A DNA stretch of 64,000 nt from Schistocerca nitens (GCF_023898315.1 NC_064618.1:181651548-181715547), one strand, 5' to 3'. Counted from the stretch's first letter, positions 22,659 to 35,389 are shown. A program made the numbers and translations. Notes: generated by a model not told the origin, from the letters alone.

Positions 22659-22850
22659 ACTCATGAAAATCCAACTCGCACCCACGACTGCAGTCTCAGG
22701 CAACTGAAACCACACTGCAGTTGGCATTTGTGTGAGGTGCCCATGTGTGTCTCTGTCGTCTATTTTTGATGAAGGCCTTACTGGCCCAAAGCTTTATTTC
22801 TTTGTGACAGTCTTTTTTGTGTCTATCTAATAAATATTCAAACAACAGAA
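22500..22850. mobile_element. Palindromic Penelope-tail repeat with (CA)n core
   Basis: The left arm (CTCACCATATAGTGGAGATA, then AAGGCCTTCATCAAAA) is the inverse of the right arm (TTTTGATGAAGGCCTTACTG and following). Between them lie a CA microsatellite (22615-22658) and CAGGCAACTGAAACCACACT, which also occurs in the Penelope 3' untranslated region near 34030. It lies in the 21-kb DDHD intron and has no coding capacity. Confidence 0.7.
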
Positions 22851-24761
22851 ATAAGCTATATATATTTTTAAACATCAATGTACAAAGTTTTCCATTGAAA
22901 CTAACTGCAAGAAACAAAATGCTGTGCTGTGAAACTGTGGGGTTTCATTTTCTTTCTTGCAGTCAGTTTTGGGTCATTCCATTACAAAGGAACCAGAAAA
23001 ATGACAAAATGCAACCCATCAACTCAGATTTTCATGAAATTTGGTACATTTGAATTGTTTACATACACATAATGACTGGTTTAATATTTGTGATCTCCAT
23101 CTTAAGCTATTTCAGAGCCAGAGCAGCCTGATTTTTCAACCTAAAATAATAAATTTCATCCATGGCTGCTGTGAGTGTGACAAGTACTTTTAAATTTATT
23201 TAACCTCTCCTAAAATTGAAGTAGAATGATTTGAAATTTTCCATACTTTTCTGCAGAATTCAAATGCTCTATCAGATTTGTTGTAATCAAATTATGAAGG
23301 ATCATTTGCGTTCCAAATAGATATCTTACTTTCTTTTAAATGTCCGCAACTTAATTTGCAAATTCCTGTGGACAGACTGTAGTTATACAGTCCCAATATT
23401 ATTGCTGATATCATTGGAAAGAGAAGAAATTTTCCTTTAAAACAGACTGAAAATCTTTAGGGAAATGACAACTACACTAGCAGTCACGAAGAACAGCATT
23501 TAGGGCATATTAACAAATTAATCCACATTTACACACAGAAACAAAAATTTATTCTACTGATTATCTAAAAATGCAGTTTAGGCTACAGAGGATTCTAAAA
23601 ATATAAATCAGTTACAAATTATTCCATTCCTCATTTATCAATTTTTGGCACTCTACAGAAATTTGGTATTGTATACCTGTCATTATTGTTGATTGTTTTA
23701 TAGTAAAAATATGTTTTCAAATGGAACCCAACAAATATCAACCCTTTCTGACCAACAAAAAACACACCGATGGACCTGCTGGATGCATAAATTGCATTCC
23801 CCTAGTGAGAATGTATAGCAATAGGTATCTCCATGTGAGAAAATTTGAACTGTAAGGCACAGTTTTTGTACTGCTACCTCTTTTTGCAGCCAGTGTATTA
23901 GCTGATAAAGGTATTAATTTCTGGAAACTTCTGGTACCAGCCACAGTTTTTGATTTTGTATATCACTGCTGCCTATTACCCCCCACAGAACTCTCTTCTT
24001 TTTGTTCTATATAAAAATGGGATTTATGAAACTTTCTCTCTGCAAAACTCCCAACATTTTCTTAGGATCAGAAATATACTCTTTGTATGGCCTCTGTAAA
24101 TTGGCCTATGTTACAATCCATTTCACACTGCCCCAACACCATCGCAGGACGTTTTTCCATGGCTTGTTGCAAAGAAGACCATGTGGCTGTGATTCCTAAA
24201 TCATCCTCCTCATGGCACAAATTTTAAAAAATTGCAATTTTTGCATTAAGCACTGCATGTAACTGTAAATTACTCTATTAACAGCAAGACAGTGATTCTT
24301 AACCAATTCTCTAGGTTTTTACTGAGTTTTATAGACAAAAGCAACGTCATGACTTAAATCATCAGAAATATAATGATAAATGGAACAGATCTTCAGTATC
24401 AGGGTTTCTGTAGTATATAACAGCATAATCTAGTACATGACATGTGAGTCCAATGGTAGCTTTGTGCTGCATCTTGTATCACAAAACCATAATTTTAAGC
24501 AAAATCCATTTACACTTTGTGGTCTGAGAGTTATGCTCGCAGTCCCTGCACTAAGCATTGCCGACTAGTGACAAGCTATGCTCACAGTGACTTAACAAAG
24601 TGCACACAAAGCGAACTACGGGCTATACTCGCCATTCGCACGTTTCGTTGTCCAGCTTGATGGTTTAGTTATGTGAAAAATCCACTAGATAGCAACACCA
24701 ACAAGAGAAATGTTCGTGTCTTCAGATTCTGACACAGCCATGCTTAAGCAGTGCCAGCAAG

Positions 24762-25876
24762 ATGTCACAGTACAGACAATAGCTTACAGATCAAGAAATT
24801 TTGGATGTTCTATTCAATGATTTGGGGTCTGAAGCACAATTTTGTGCTGATTCTGAAGATGACAGAGATATTGCAGGTAATTACAACACATTTACTGGAA
24901 TTTAGACTTCCTGGTATGTTGAAACATGTAAGAAATAGTAGGCTGCTTGGACATGTTTGCTATGTATATTCTGTGTAATATATTTTAGTCTTCTAACGAT
25001 AATACAGTTTATCCAGTTGAACGTATGACTTATTTATTTACAGAAGAAGAGCTTCAGAATGATATTGACATGATGTCTCAACAGGAAATGCGTCCAATAG
25101 ATTGCGAATTTCGGAATGGTAATTACTCTCAACACCCTCTCTACGATTACAGATAATGTATAGACCATAAACAATTTTGGCCAGTGTTATCTAATAACTT
25201 GTTTATGTATTGAAGTAAAGCGTGAATTTCATTTTCATTATTTGCTACTTGCAAAAATAATTAGAAATTGCCAATACCTAATTCAAACAAATAATTCGTT
25301 CACTTGTCACGGATGATGTACCAGACTGTAAATAATACAAAACATGTAGACCACGCTGCTTTTGATCATGAAGTTGAAAAATGGTAATTATTCTCAACTT
25401 CATCTTTCTTATTATCAATATGAATACCATTGACTTAGAGCAAAATTATGATACCTAATTTTACAAATATTCTTTCACATTGTCATTTTAGTTCATCAAC
25501 TGAAATCTCAACCTGCATGTCGTGTACGTCTAGTAAGAAGACCCAGGGCAGACAGCAATGCTGACTTGGGATGGGACGACATTCCTGAGTCTGCACCTCC
25601 TGTAAGGGACATTGTTTACGGAGAAGTTCCGAGAATTACAGTTCCACTTGCCACATCAACTAAATTTGACTTTTTTGAAAACAATTTCAACAGGAATATG
25701 GTGAAGCTTGTGAAACAAGAAGCAAACAGGTACGCTGCAAATACCATTGCAAAACTGAAGTGTACCAATCAGATCAAGGAACACAGTGTGTAGTCGCATT
25801 GGAGACCTGTTATCTTGGCAGGATTTATAAATTTTTTACATAGTAATTCACATGTGCCTGATAAAGAAGTCGTCCA
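24762..25876 (+). pseudogene. piggyBac-like transposase, N-terminal three exons (broken)
   Basis: Exon 1 (24762-24876) begins MSQYRQ, then a stop in frame, then LTDQEILDVLFND and an acidic SEDDRD. Exon 2 (25044-25118) encodes EEELQNDIDMMSQQEMRPID. Exon 3 begins at 25492 with VHQLKSQ and runs through GWDDIPESAPPVRDI and KFDFFENNFNRNMVKLVKQE to a stop at 25793. After a shift it continues with HMCLIKKSSI. GT/AG sites and phases (1, then 1) fit for both introns. The blocks resemble the acidic N-terminus and early DDE domain of piggyBac transposases. The catalytic Asp residues would lie downstream and are missing, displaced by the Penelope tail. Confidence 0.65.
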
Positions 25877-25877
<1 letters not shown>

Positions 25878-25936
<59 letters not shown>

Positions 25937-26096
25937 TAATTTTGATGAAGGCCTTATTGGTCGAAAGCTACATTTGTGACAGTCTTTTTGTTGTGCCTAT
26001 CTGCGACTCAGCATCTCCGCTATATGGCGAGTAGCAACTTTCCTTTTCACAATATTGTTATATTCCATCCTGGATTTTCCATTGTTTATTGCTTTT
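25878..26096 (+). mobile_element. Penelope tail fragment with (GT)n lead-in
   Basis: A (GT)n run of about 54 bases (25878-25931) leads into TTTTGATGAAGGCCTTATTG and GCGACTCAGCATCTCCGCTA, ending near ATTCCATCCTGGATTTTCCA. This is the same 3' tail as the longer copy at 42540-42740. It is a severely 5'-truncated insertion in the piggyBac-like transposase. Confidence 0.8.
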
Positions 26097-27574
26097 GTAC
26101 GTCTTTTAAATTGATCACAACAATGCACATACGCGTAATTTTCATACTGAGTCAGGTACTCAATTTTATGGTGCTTGCAAACATAATTTAAATCGGGATG
26201 AGGAATTCTGCCTTATGCAAGACACCTTTTTTCTGTTTTGCTTCACCCAGACATGTTTCAGCACATTTTGTGCTATCTTCAGCGGGTTATTTTTTATTTT
26301 CTAACTTACATGATACTATTGGATATTATTTTGGTAGCTATTCTGTTACAAAATGATTTTGATATTGTGACACTTTCTCTTATGTTGTTGGCAAATAGAA
26401 TAGGCAGATTTTGTGACCTATGGTCACTTGAGACTGCACTTTCTCCGATTTTCCAAAATGCAGGGAGAGTTTTCGCCATCATTACATGTTGTTGCATAAG
26501 GCGGAATTCATCTTCCCATTTCGTAGCAACCACAGACATAAGAACAACTGCAACACCACAAGAGGATTATAATTTAAATCACTATGTTGCTTAATTCCTG
26601 TTAACCAACACAACAGGTTTTTTTTAAAAATAGGAGAGGTTTACTTCTCTTATAAAATGAACAGCAGCAAATTAATGCTGCTGCTTGAAGTATTCAATTG
26701 CAACTTACCAATATTAATGAAAACATAACACTATAATTGTGCACTAACACCACCAACTGCAATTTCCCATGACAGACATTTCGGATGATGTGTCATCAGT
26801 AGTGACACTTGCTGTGGTCTGGAAAATTGAAAAGTATTCTACGATGATGTCATTTTTTTACACTTATCCTATTTGTTTGTATCACTGTTTTAGTTGTCGT
26901 GTCCCCAAAGATTTTTTTCAGTCTGTTTTAAAGGTAATTTTCTCCTCTTTCCAATGATATCAACCATAGTTTTGCGACACTAACTACAGCCTGTACACAG
27001 GAATTTGTATTGTACATTGTGTACATTTAAAAGGAAAGTAATAGTTCTATTTGAAAGGCCCAAATGAACCTTCATAATGTGATTACAACAAATCTGATAC
27101 AATATTAGAATTCCACAGGAAAGTATGGAAAATTTCAAATTTAAAATTACTTATTGAAGTCGCGACAGCCATGGATGAATTTTTTTAGTATTTTATGCTG
27201 AAAATCAGGCTGCTCTAGTTTCTCTAGTTTTGAAATGGCTTAAGATAGAGTTCCAAAATTTTAAACCAGTCATTACAAATGCAAATGAACCATGTGTACT
27301 AAATTTCATGAAAATCCGAGTTAGTGGGTTGCATGCTGTGGTTTAGTTGGTATGGAGTGACCTTTTTATGTATAACAGCAAGGCATTTAAACCATTCGAC
27401 AAATTGTTTCTCCCATATATATTCGTTTTCTTTCTACATAATTTTAAACATCTCTCCATTTTCAGGATTTTGTCGATTCTATTTCTCTGAGTGACTTTGA
27501 AAAGAGTTTCACTTCTGTACGCCCCCTCTGGTTGAACAGCCGTCTTGTAATGTTTTAGTTTAGTTTTCGAACAA

Positions 27575-27990
27575 CGAGAAGTCCAGGATGGAATAGTGAC
27601 AGTATTACCAAAAGGACAGGCTGCTATTCACCATGCAGCAGAGATGACGAGTCACAGAAAAGCACAACAAAAAGACTACTAAACAAGTCAGCTTTCGGTG
27701 GTAAGTCCTTCTTTTGAAACAGATAATATATATAAGCCATTCATGCAAATGCAGTTCACATATATATATGACTACTGTCTCTGGCTGTCAGGGCAATTGG
27801 GTCTGACCCTGGACGCCACCAACAGTGGTTACGTGTGTGAGCTGCGTTTGCATGAATTTGCGTGTATATGTTGTCTATTTTGGAAGAAGGCCTTATAGTC
27901 GAAAGCTTACATGTTTCGTCATCTTTTTGTTGTACCTGTCTGCAACTAAACATCTCCACTATATGGTGAGTAGTAATCTATCTTTTTAAT
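27575..27990. mobile_element. Palindromic Penelope-tail repeat
   Basis: The left part (CCAGGATGGAATAGTGACAG, then CACCATGCAGCAGAGATG) is the inverse of the tail module found at the right (GAAGGCCTTATAGTCGAAAG, then CATCTCCACTATATGGTGAG). A unique spacer of about 150 bp lies between. Same organisation as 22500-22850. Confidence 0.65.
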
Positions 27991-28059
27991 TTAGTTTTGA
28001 TTAATAGATATTTTTATTGGACAAAGACTAAGTTAATTTTTGAGCTTTTATCATTTTGG

Positions 28060-29187
28060 TAATTCTTTCTTGCCATGCAGATTTCTCATCCAAGATGTAT
28101 GTTGTAATTTCTCCTAGGTATATAAACTATTTCACTAATTTTACTTTCCAGTTATTTACTGTGATGTGGTCGATTACAAGTGGATCTGCTACCATCATCT
28201 CAGTCTTTTCAAATCATATCTGGAGTCCCATTTTTTGTGCTTGTAGGCTTGTTATTTGATTTCTAGCTTCATGAATGTTATCAGTAAATAATGCTAAGTC
28301 ATCTGTGAATCCCAAGCAATTCAAGTTCATTTGATGTTAATTGGTCCAGTTGTTATTTTTTTAGGATTTTTCTTGTACCACAGTTGAAAAGTAATGACAG
28401 TAAATCATCTTCCTGTCTTAATCCTGTTTTAACCTTAAATGCCTCAGATATTTCTCCTCTGAACTTTACATCTGGTATTTGTTGGAATTATCATTTTTAT
28501 TGATTTTGGTTACAGACTGAAATTCCTTAGTCTCTCCATCACTGAAGAGCTGTGGATACAACCATAAGCTCTTTTTTGTAATCAACAAAAGTTATGATTT
28601 TTTGTTCTTTTCTCCTTCTGTGGTAACCCATTACTAATTTCAAAGCGATTAGTTGTTCTGGGCAGCTTCTCCAGGGCCTAAATCCGTGATATTCTCAGAG
28701 GGTTAGTTCCAGTTCAAGTTGAACTTTACAATGACTGTATACAAATCTTGACTTTATATGTGATATCTAAAAGAGAAATTCCTCTATAGTTGCCCGGATT
28801 TGACTTGTCTCTTTTTGTGGATGGATTATAATGGTAGTCCAATGTTTTGGTAGTAGCTCTTTGTTCCAGGTTTTCAGTATGTTTGAACTTCTCCACTAGC
28901 TTTAGAGTTTTTGAGCTCTTTCAAAGCTTTGTAGACTTCCTGGACTGCATCTGCTGGTGTCTTAATATAAGTACCTCTCTTTATTTGAAGTAGCTTTGTG
29001 GATCTTCACAATTTAGTAATTTGTTTAGTTGAAGTAGCTTTGGGGATCTTCACAGTTTAGTAATTTGTTAAATGTTTCTGCTGAAATTTGCGTTTTTTTT
29101 TTCTACTGCTACAGGCCATCGTATTATTTTCATCCTTTAACATTAATGTTGAAGGGACACATCTTTGTAGCTGTCTGCTAAATATAC
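28060..29187 (-). pseudogene. LINE reverse transcriptase, decayed
   Basis: Minus-strand fragments around 28700-28100 read like the middle of a LINE RT: a KTGLRQ-type block, a YADD-like block reading FTDDLALFTDNI, and a following EKTE-type block in shifted frames. Many stops. The matching upstream endonuclease portion is at 31856-32768, across a nested Tc1 element. Confidence 0.6.
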
Positions 29188-31855
29188 TGGGAGGGAAAAA
29201 ATCCCAACACCAAGAAAGAGTTGTGTGATGTAAACATAAGTTGGTATGTGTGTTTCTACATCTGAAAGATGCCTATTCAAATTCTGCACCAGTTGCATAA
29301 AAATGGTGCTATTAGTGCCACTTTGAGGATGCAAATCAGCTTTGGTTTAAATACATGCTGTAGTGGTTATGAGCATTACCTTTCAGATTGGACGTGGTGA
29401 GTTGATGTTAGTCAAGAGTGACAAAGATACCACTATCAAAACCTCATCGAGTTTGAACGTGGTCATGTAACAGGATTACAAAAAGCTGGATGTTTCTCCT
29501 GAAATATTGCAGAAACACTTGGCAGGAATGTGGCCACTGTACACAATTACTGGCAGCAGTGGTCACAAGAATGTACAGTGGCAAGACGACCAGGCTCTGG
29601 ATGGTTGGTTGGTTAAAGAGACCAAAACAAGGCCATTAGTCCCTTTTTCCTCTGAACAGACACGTCTATGATGTAGATCAGAGATAGCCTACTGTACAAA
29701 ACCCAGGCGAAGAAAACCCCAAGGCCTACCAATGTCAGCAAAGCCGAGGTAAACGACAAACAGAAGACTTGGAGACAGAGGGAGAAAGGCAACCAAGGTG
29801 CCCCATTTAGGAAGCAGCTGGAAGCCCCTAAAAGCAGAGTGCAAAGAGGGAACATACAATCCCCCATCCCCTGCCACTTCCCAGAGGCACTCTACTCCGA
29901 ATCTGAGGGCAAGAAAAGCCGAGACAGAAGATGAACAAGTATAACAGACCACACCAGAGGGGGACAGGGCAAGAAGAGTAAAAAAGCAGGTAGGTTGAGG
30001 ACCAAGCTGGACAGCCCAGCCATGGGAGATGCAGCCCAGTCTAGGCAGAGGAGGCAACAAAGAGTTCTGCCAATCCCTCAGTTAAGTGGCCCTCCCTTAA
30101 AGAGAGTGGTAAGAGCCCACATCACAAATAAAACTAAATCAGCTGCTGGGGCATATTCTCCTAACATCAGGGAGATTAAGAGTCCACCACAGCTAGGTTG
30201 GGGCAGTCCAGTAAAATGTGGCCACCATCAAATGGGAGCCACGACAATGGGGTGGGTCCTCGCTACAGAGGAGATCGTAAGTCAGCCAAGAAAGGCCAAA
30301 GCGGGGTCGCAAAGGATTGTAGAGACCTTGCAAGAGGCCTGCATGGAGGATCTTCACAGATTCGTAGTCTCCTTTATCACCAGCAGTTAGTTTGGTGAAA
30401 GAGTGAGCCATCCGATATTCCATGCACCTAAAACTCGACAGCGTAATACTGATTGGAGGTCTGTTTCTGGAATACCAATCCCAGGAGCCAGTTTACTTGC
30501 AGCCAATTTGGCCAGGCTATCAGTGAATTCATTCTCCAGGATCCCGACATATGTCACTGAGCATCCACACTGTTCAAAGGCATACAGGGAATCCTGGATA
30601 TTAACAACCAAGGGATGGCCGGTCGAGAGCTTGCAAATGGCTCGAGGAGTTGCTACAGATGAGAAAGGACCCCACAAGTACAGGAATGGATACGCTCAAG
30701 AGCACAAGAGATGGCTACCAACTCCACAGTGCAAACACTATAGCCATCCGGCAAGGAGAGCAGTTCAATATGTACTGCATGGGTATAAGCAAAGCCTACA
30801 TGACCAGCAACCATTGTGCCACCAGTGTAGACTACTACTGAATCCTGGGATGTGACAAGGATGGAGAAAAACCAGCATCGGCTGGCCTCGGGGGAACCAA
30901 GTCTTTTGGACCTTGTTAAATGTCAAGATGAAGCTGTGACCAAGGGATGCATCACAGACGTATGTGAGTGGTTCCAGAGGAGATGGTAGAAGAGAAAATA
31001 ACTGAAGTTCAGAAAGAATAGACTGCATGCGGTTTGAAATCGTAATCCCTGTTCGGGGCCATCATTGCAGGATTAGCAATGTTTGGAAAGAGAAAACTAG
31101 TTTGGATGCTTCAGGGAGCTGCTAATGTGGGTAGCACAATTGACAAGCTGCGGTTGGCACCTGATTGACAATGGAGAAGCCCTAGCCTCCAGGAATTAGC
31201 TGTTCACTGGGCTAGCTCAAAAGACTTATATCGCAAGCCTAACCCCACAGTGGTGTACGAGATCCAGTATTCCCAATGCTGAGGGCAATGCCGAAACATA
31301 TGCCAGACTCCCATAATCCAAGTGGATTTGTGTCAGAGCTTTGTAAAGCTGCAGAAGGGTAGTGCAATCTGCAGCCCAGTTGGTGTTACTCAGGCAGCAA
31401 AGTGTATTAAGGTGCAACCAACACTTTTGCTTAGGCTGGTGAAAATGGGTAATCCACTTCAACTGAGAATCAAAGACCAGTCCCAAAAAGCAGTAAGTCT
31501 CCACCACATTGAACAGTTGGTCATCAACATAAAGTTCTGGTTGTGGCTGAATGATATGAAATCGACAGAAGTGCACGACACGAGTCTTTGCTTTCCGAAA
31601 ACTCCATCCCACAAACTGACATCCAGCAACCTGCATGCACATTTACATGTTTGCATTCAACATTCTGGTGATTACTCTGGTTATTAATGTAACAGCATTT
31701 CACATTTGCAATAACTTATCTCATGCTTACTTTACTGTGCTATCTTGCAATGTTAATCATTTCAATATTTTACCTAGATAAATGTATTCCTGGAATTTCA
31801 TTACTCTATATTATTTTTTGATGTTGTGATTTTTTTTTCCTATCAGTGTACTTTG
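29188..31855 (+). mobile_element. Tc1-like element split by an I-type LINE
   Basis: The left end after TA is CTGGGAGGGAAAAAATCCCA at 29190. The right end near 31822-31855, read inward, is TACACTGATAGGAAAAAAAA. The left part encodes the Tc1 helix-turn-helix block FERGHVTGLQKAG and RNVATVHNYWQQWSQ up to 29600. The right part, from about 31640, matches a Tc1 C-terminus and 3' end. The catalytic core is replaced by the LINE at 29601-31640. Confidence 0.7.
29601..31640 (-). mobile_element. I-type LINE, 5'-truncated, with RT end and RNase H
   Basis: Read on the minus strand, 31640-31226 encodes the C-terminal part of a LINE RT (blocks KAKTRVVHFCRFH, CFLGLVFDSQLKW and LLQLYKALTQIHLDYGSLAY). Around 30677-30387 is an RNase H-like end (VVNIQDSLYAFEQCGCSVTY and ILENEFTDSLAKLAASK). 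The 3' end carries (AACC)n at 29601. RT plus RNase H indicates the I superfamily. Stops interrupt it. It is inserted in the Tc1-like element. Confidence 0.75.
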
Positions 31856-32770
31856 TAGTAATCCCATTGTTATTTGATTCTATCATTAGTAGTACATCTT
31901 TTTGAAACTGGTGTTCAACCCTTTTTCCTTTTCTTTTTTCGTTGTTCTGTGAGTTCCAAATTTGAGTCTTCTGTTTTATGACTGATACCCTAACCAGGCT
32001 TGGTGTCTATTTACCACTGTTTTATCATGCTCATCATTCCACCATTGGTGGTTTTTTCCTTGGATTTATTGGGCCTACCTGTTCAGCTAGGTTACTATTT
32101 CCTCTAGATCATCTGTTATCTTTATATTTCTTATTTATTCTTTGTGTTATTTGTTGCTTTTCAGTTTATGAAGGTCACAGGTTCTCTTCTTTTTGGTGTG
32201 GGATTCTGTTCTTTCTCAATGGGATGAATTTAATATTTTTATTTTTTTATCATGCAGTGAACTGATCCAGTATCTGTCCCTTTCAGAACTTTCACACTAT
32301 AGATTTTTATCCTTACAGACATGATCCAGTTGCCTTTCTCCTGTTCCCCAGTCTGGATGTTCTCAAGTTTTGAGCTTATTTGGTCTTCTCTTGAAGTATG
32401 TGGACTATGAGACCATGTCATGGTTTCCGGAGAATTCCACCAGTCTCATCTATTCCTCTTTTTCCCCCTACTACATTTCTGTCTTTCTTTTCTCTTTGCA
32501 ACTTGGTGTTCAAATTTGCAGTTAAAATTTTGGTGTGATTTTTATGTACGTGTGTTGCCTGATCTAAAAGCTCCCAAGATCTGTTCATATCTCGTGTGTG
32601 TTCTTTCTTATTAGTTGAACCACACGCAAGTATTATTGTATATATTTTATTTGTAACTTTTATAGTCATTGTTGATAGCCAGTGAAATGGTGAATTAAAT
32701 TCTATTACAAATTCAAGTATTTTGAGATTTACCACAAATCCCATTCCTAATTGTGGACATTGCTTCATTA
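31856..32770 (-). pseudogene. LINE endonuclease (APE type), decayed
   Basis: Minus-strand blocks near 32768-32418 read GMGFVVNLKILEFVIEFN, STMTIKVTNKIYTII and LLDQATHVHKNHTKIL, the pattern of an APE-type LINE endonuclease. It is on the same strand as the RT at 28060-29187 and is separated from it only by the Tc1 element, so both were probably one LINE. Confidence 0.6.
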
Positions 32771-32849
32771 TTCTTTTTCCTGGTACTCCCTTATAAATTC
32801 TATTTCCTTGTGATGCTATTGGTTACAGGTCAATGTTTCTCATTTCTTT

Positions 32850-33790
32850 AATGGGAAACGTGAATTGACAACTGTAGACTCATTCTGCAGTCAGCTTCAA
32901 ATGCTGGTTCTTTAAATTTTCTCAACAGTGTTCTGCATAAAGAATGTTGTCTTCCATCCAGGAATTCCCATTCAGAGTTCACGAAGCATGTCTGTAACAC
33001 AAGCATGATGATCGAATCTTCCAGTAACAAATGTAGCAGCATGCTTCTGAATTGTTTCGATGTCTTCCTTTAACGCAACCTGGTGGGGATCCTGAACACA
33101 CTAGAAGTACTTAAGAATGTGTCACACTGGTGTTCTATATGTGGTCTCCTTTACAGATGAACCATACTTAACCATTCTTCTCCCCTATTAACATCCTTAT
33201 ATGCTCATTCCATTTTGTATCATTTTGCAACATTACGCCTAGATATTTAACTGATACGACTGTGCCATGCAGATCACTACTAGTGCTGTATCCAAACATT
33301 ACAGGTTTGTTTTTCCTAGTCATTCACATTACATTACATTTTTCTACATTTACACCAATCTGCCATTCGTCACGCCAACTAGAAATTCCATCTAAGTCAT
33401 CTTATATCCTCCTACAGTCACTCAAAGATGACACCTTCATGTACACTACTGCGTCGTCAGCAAACAGCAGCAGAGTGCTGCTCACTCTGTCTGTCAGATG
33501 ATTGTCATATGCAAAGTAAGAGTGGTCCTGTCACACTTCTATAGGGCACTCCTGATGATATCCTCATCTCTGATGAAAACTAGCCATCAAGGACAACGTA
33601 TTGTGTTCTATTATTTAAGAAGCCTTTGAGCCACTCACATATCTGGATACTTATTCTGTACACTCATACTATTGTTAACAGTCTGCAGTGGGGCACAGTG
33701 TTGAATACTTTCTGCAAATCTAGGAATATGGACTCTGCTTATTGCCCTTCACCCATAGTTCACAGGACATTGTGTGAAAAGGGCACGCTG
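32850..33790 (-). pseudogene. Jockey-like LINE reverse transcriptase, C-terminal half
   Basis: The minus-strand translation contains LLLFADDAVVYMKVSSLSD with an intact FADD catalytic box (near 33440), then WRDEWQIGVNVEKCNVM, VVSVKYLGVMLQND and a C-terminal block ending HAATFVTGRFDHHACVTDM. Stops occur about every 60-100 codons. The N-terminal half is missing or unreadable. Confidence 0.75.
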
Positions 33791-33929
33791 AGTTTTGCAT
33801 GAGTTGGACACACTCATTTACGTTACCATTAACATCAACCAGAATGCTTATTCCAACATTCTATATTAACATCTATATGATAGTCTACAAGCCACCAAAG
33901 AATGTGTAGAAGAGGGTGCTACTGGTACC

Positions 33930-35150
33930 ATTAACTGATACCGCACGCCCCCCCCCCCCCCCCACCACACACAAACACACACACATGTAAACGCAACTTG
34001 AATACACGACTCACGACTGCAGTGTCAGACAACTGAAACCACACTGCGAGCAGCAGCACCAGTGCATGATGGGAGTGGCGACTGGGTGGAGGTAAGGAGC
34101 AGGCTGGGGTGGGGAGGGGGAGGGATAGTATGGTGGGAGTGGCAGACAGTGAAGTGCTGCAGTTTACACGGAGGGCACGAGAGAAGGGGGGAGGGAGCGG
34201 GAAGGGGGGGGGGGTAAGTAGTGGAAAGAATAGAAATAAAAACAAATTAAAAGACTGGGTGTGGCAGTGAAATGACGGCTGTGTAGTGCTGGAATGGGAA
34301 TAGGCAGGTGGCTGGATGGGTGAGGACAGTCAGTAACAAAGGTTGATGCCAGGAGGGTATTGGAACGTAGGATGTATTGTAGAGAAAGTACCCACCTGTG
34401 TAATTCAGAAAAGCTGATGATGGTGGAAAGGATCCCTATGGCACAGGCTGTGAAGCACCCATTGAGATGAGGGATATCATGTTTGGCAGCGTGTTCAGCA
34501 ACAGGGTGGTCCACTTGTTTTTTGGCCACAATTTGTCGGTGGCCATTCATGTAGACAGATAGCTTGTTGGTTGTCATTCCTACATAGAATGCAGCACAGT
34601 GGTTGCAACTTGGCTTCTAAATCAAATGACTGGTTTCACAGGTAGCCCTGCCTTTGATGGGATAGGTGGTGATAGTGACTGGACTGGAGTGGGTGGTGGT
34701 AGGAGGATGTATGGGACAGGTCTTGCATCTAGGTCTAATACAGGCGTATGGGCTATGAGGTAATGGATTGAGATCAGGGGTTATATAAGGATGGACGAGT
34801 ATATCGTGTAGCTTTGGTTGGCGGCAGAATACTACTGTACGAGGGATAGTGGACAGCACATTTCTCATTTCAGGGCACAAGGAGGGTAATTGAAACCCTG
34901 GCAGAGAATGTAATTCAGTTGCTCCAGTCCCGGATGATACTGAGTTATGAGGGGAATGCTCCTCTGTGGCCGGACTGTGGTACTTTGGGAGGTTTTGGGA
35001 GATTGGAAAGATAAGGCGCAGGAGATTTGTTTTTGTTAAAGGTTGGGAGGATAATTACAGTCAGTGAAGGCTTCAGTGAGACCCTCGGTATATTTTGAGA
35101 GGGACTGCTCATCACTGCATATGCGATGACCACAGGTGGCTAACTTGTAC
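33930..35150 (-). mobile_element. Penelope-like element, inverted 5'-truncated copy
   Basis: On the minus strand it starts at 35150, inside sequence equal to about 41360 of the longer copy (CTGCAGTGATGAGCAGTCCC). It runs through the GIY-YIG lead (FTSCHLI-type Cys region), MTTNKLSVYMNGHRQIVAKK and the 3' untranslated region to about 33930. The 137-codon frame 34577-34164 is open. It is joined head to head at 35147-35152 with a plus-strand Penelope fragment. Confidence 0.85.
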
Positions 35151-35389
35151 ACAGCCGTCATTTCACCGCCACACCCAGTCTTTTGTTGTTGTTGTTGGCG
35201 TTGTTGTTGTTGTTGTTATTGTTGTGGTGGTCTTCAGTCCAGAGAGTGGTTTGATGCAGCTCTCCATGCTACTCTATCCTGTGCAAGCTTCTTCATCTCC
35301 CAGTACCTACTGCAACCTACATCCTTCTGAATCTGTTTAGTGTATTCATCTCTTGGTCTCCCTCTACGATTTTTACCCTCCACGCTGCC

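Larger units (their letters stand above)
22974..27366 (+). mobile_element. piggyBac-like element with ~500-bp inverted arms
   Basis: The sequence 22974-23490 is repeated in inverted orientation at 26876-27366. Examples are TCATTCCAT and GAAATTTTCCATACTTTC in the left arm with their inverses in the right arm. Between the arms is an intron-containing, broken piggyBac-type transposase N-terminus (24762-25876), cut by a Penelope tail at 25878. No TTAA is seen at either edge, so linking the arms to the transposase as one element is an inference. Sequence 23490-24760 shows no gene. Confidence 0.6.

Noticed and set aside
29613-30855. Several ORFs of 80-150 codons on both strands
   Set aside because: They overlap the 3' region of an I-type LINE. 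Only the RT end and RNase H segment match known blocks; the others are shadows.
33931-34245. 104-codon proline-rich ORF with Gly run
   Set aside because: It is Penelope 3' untranslated sequence with homopolymer C runs.
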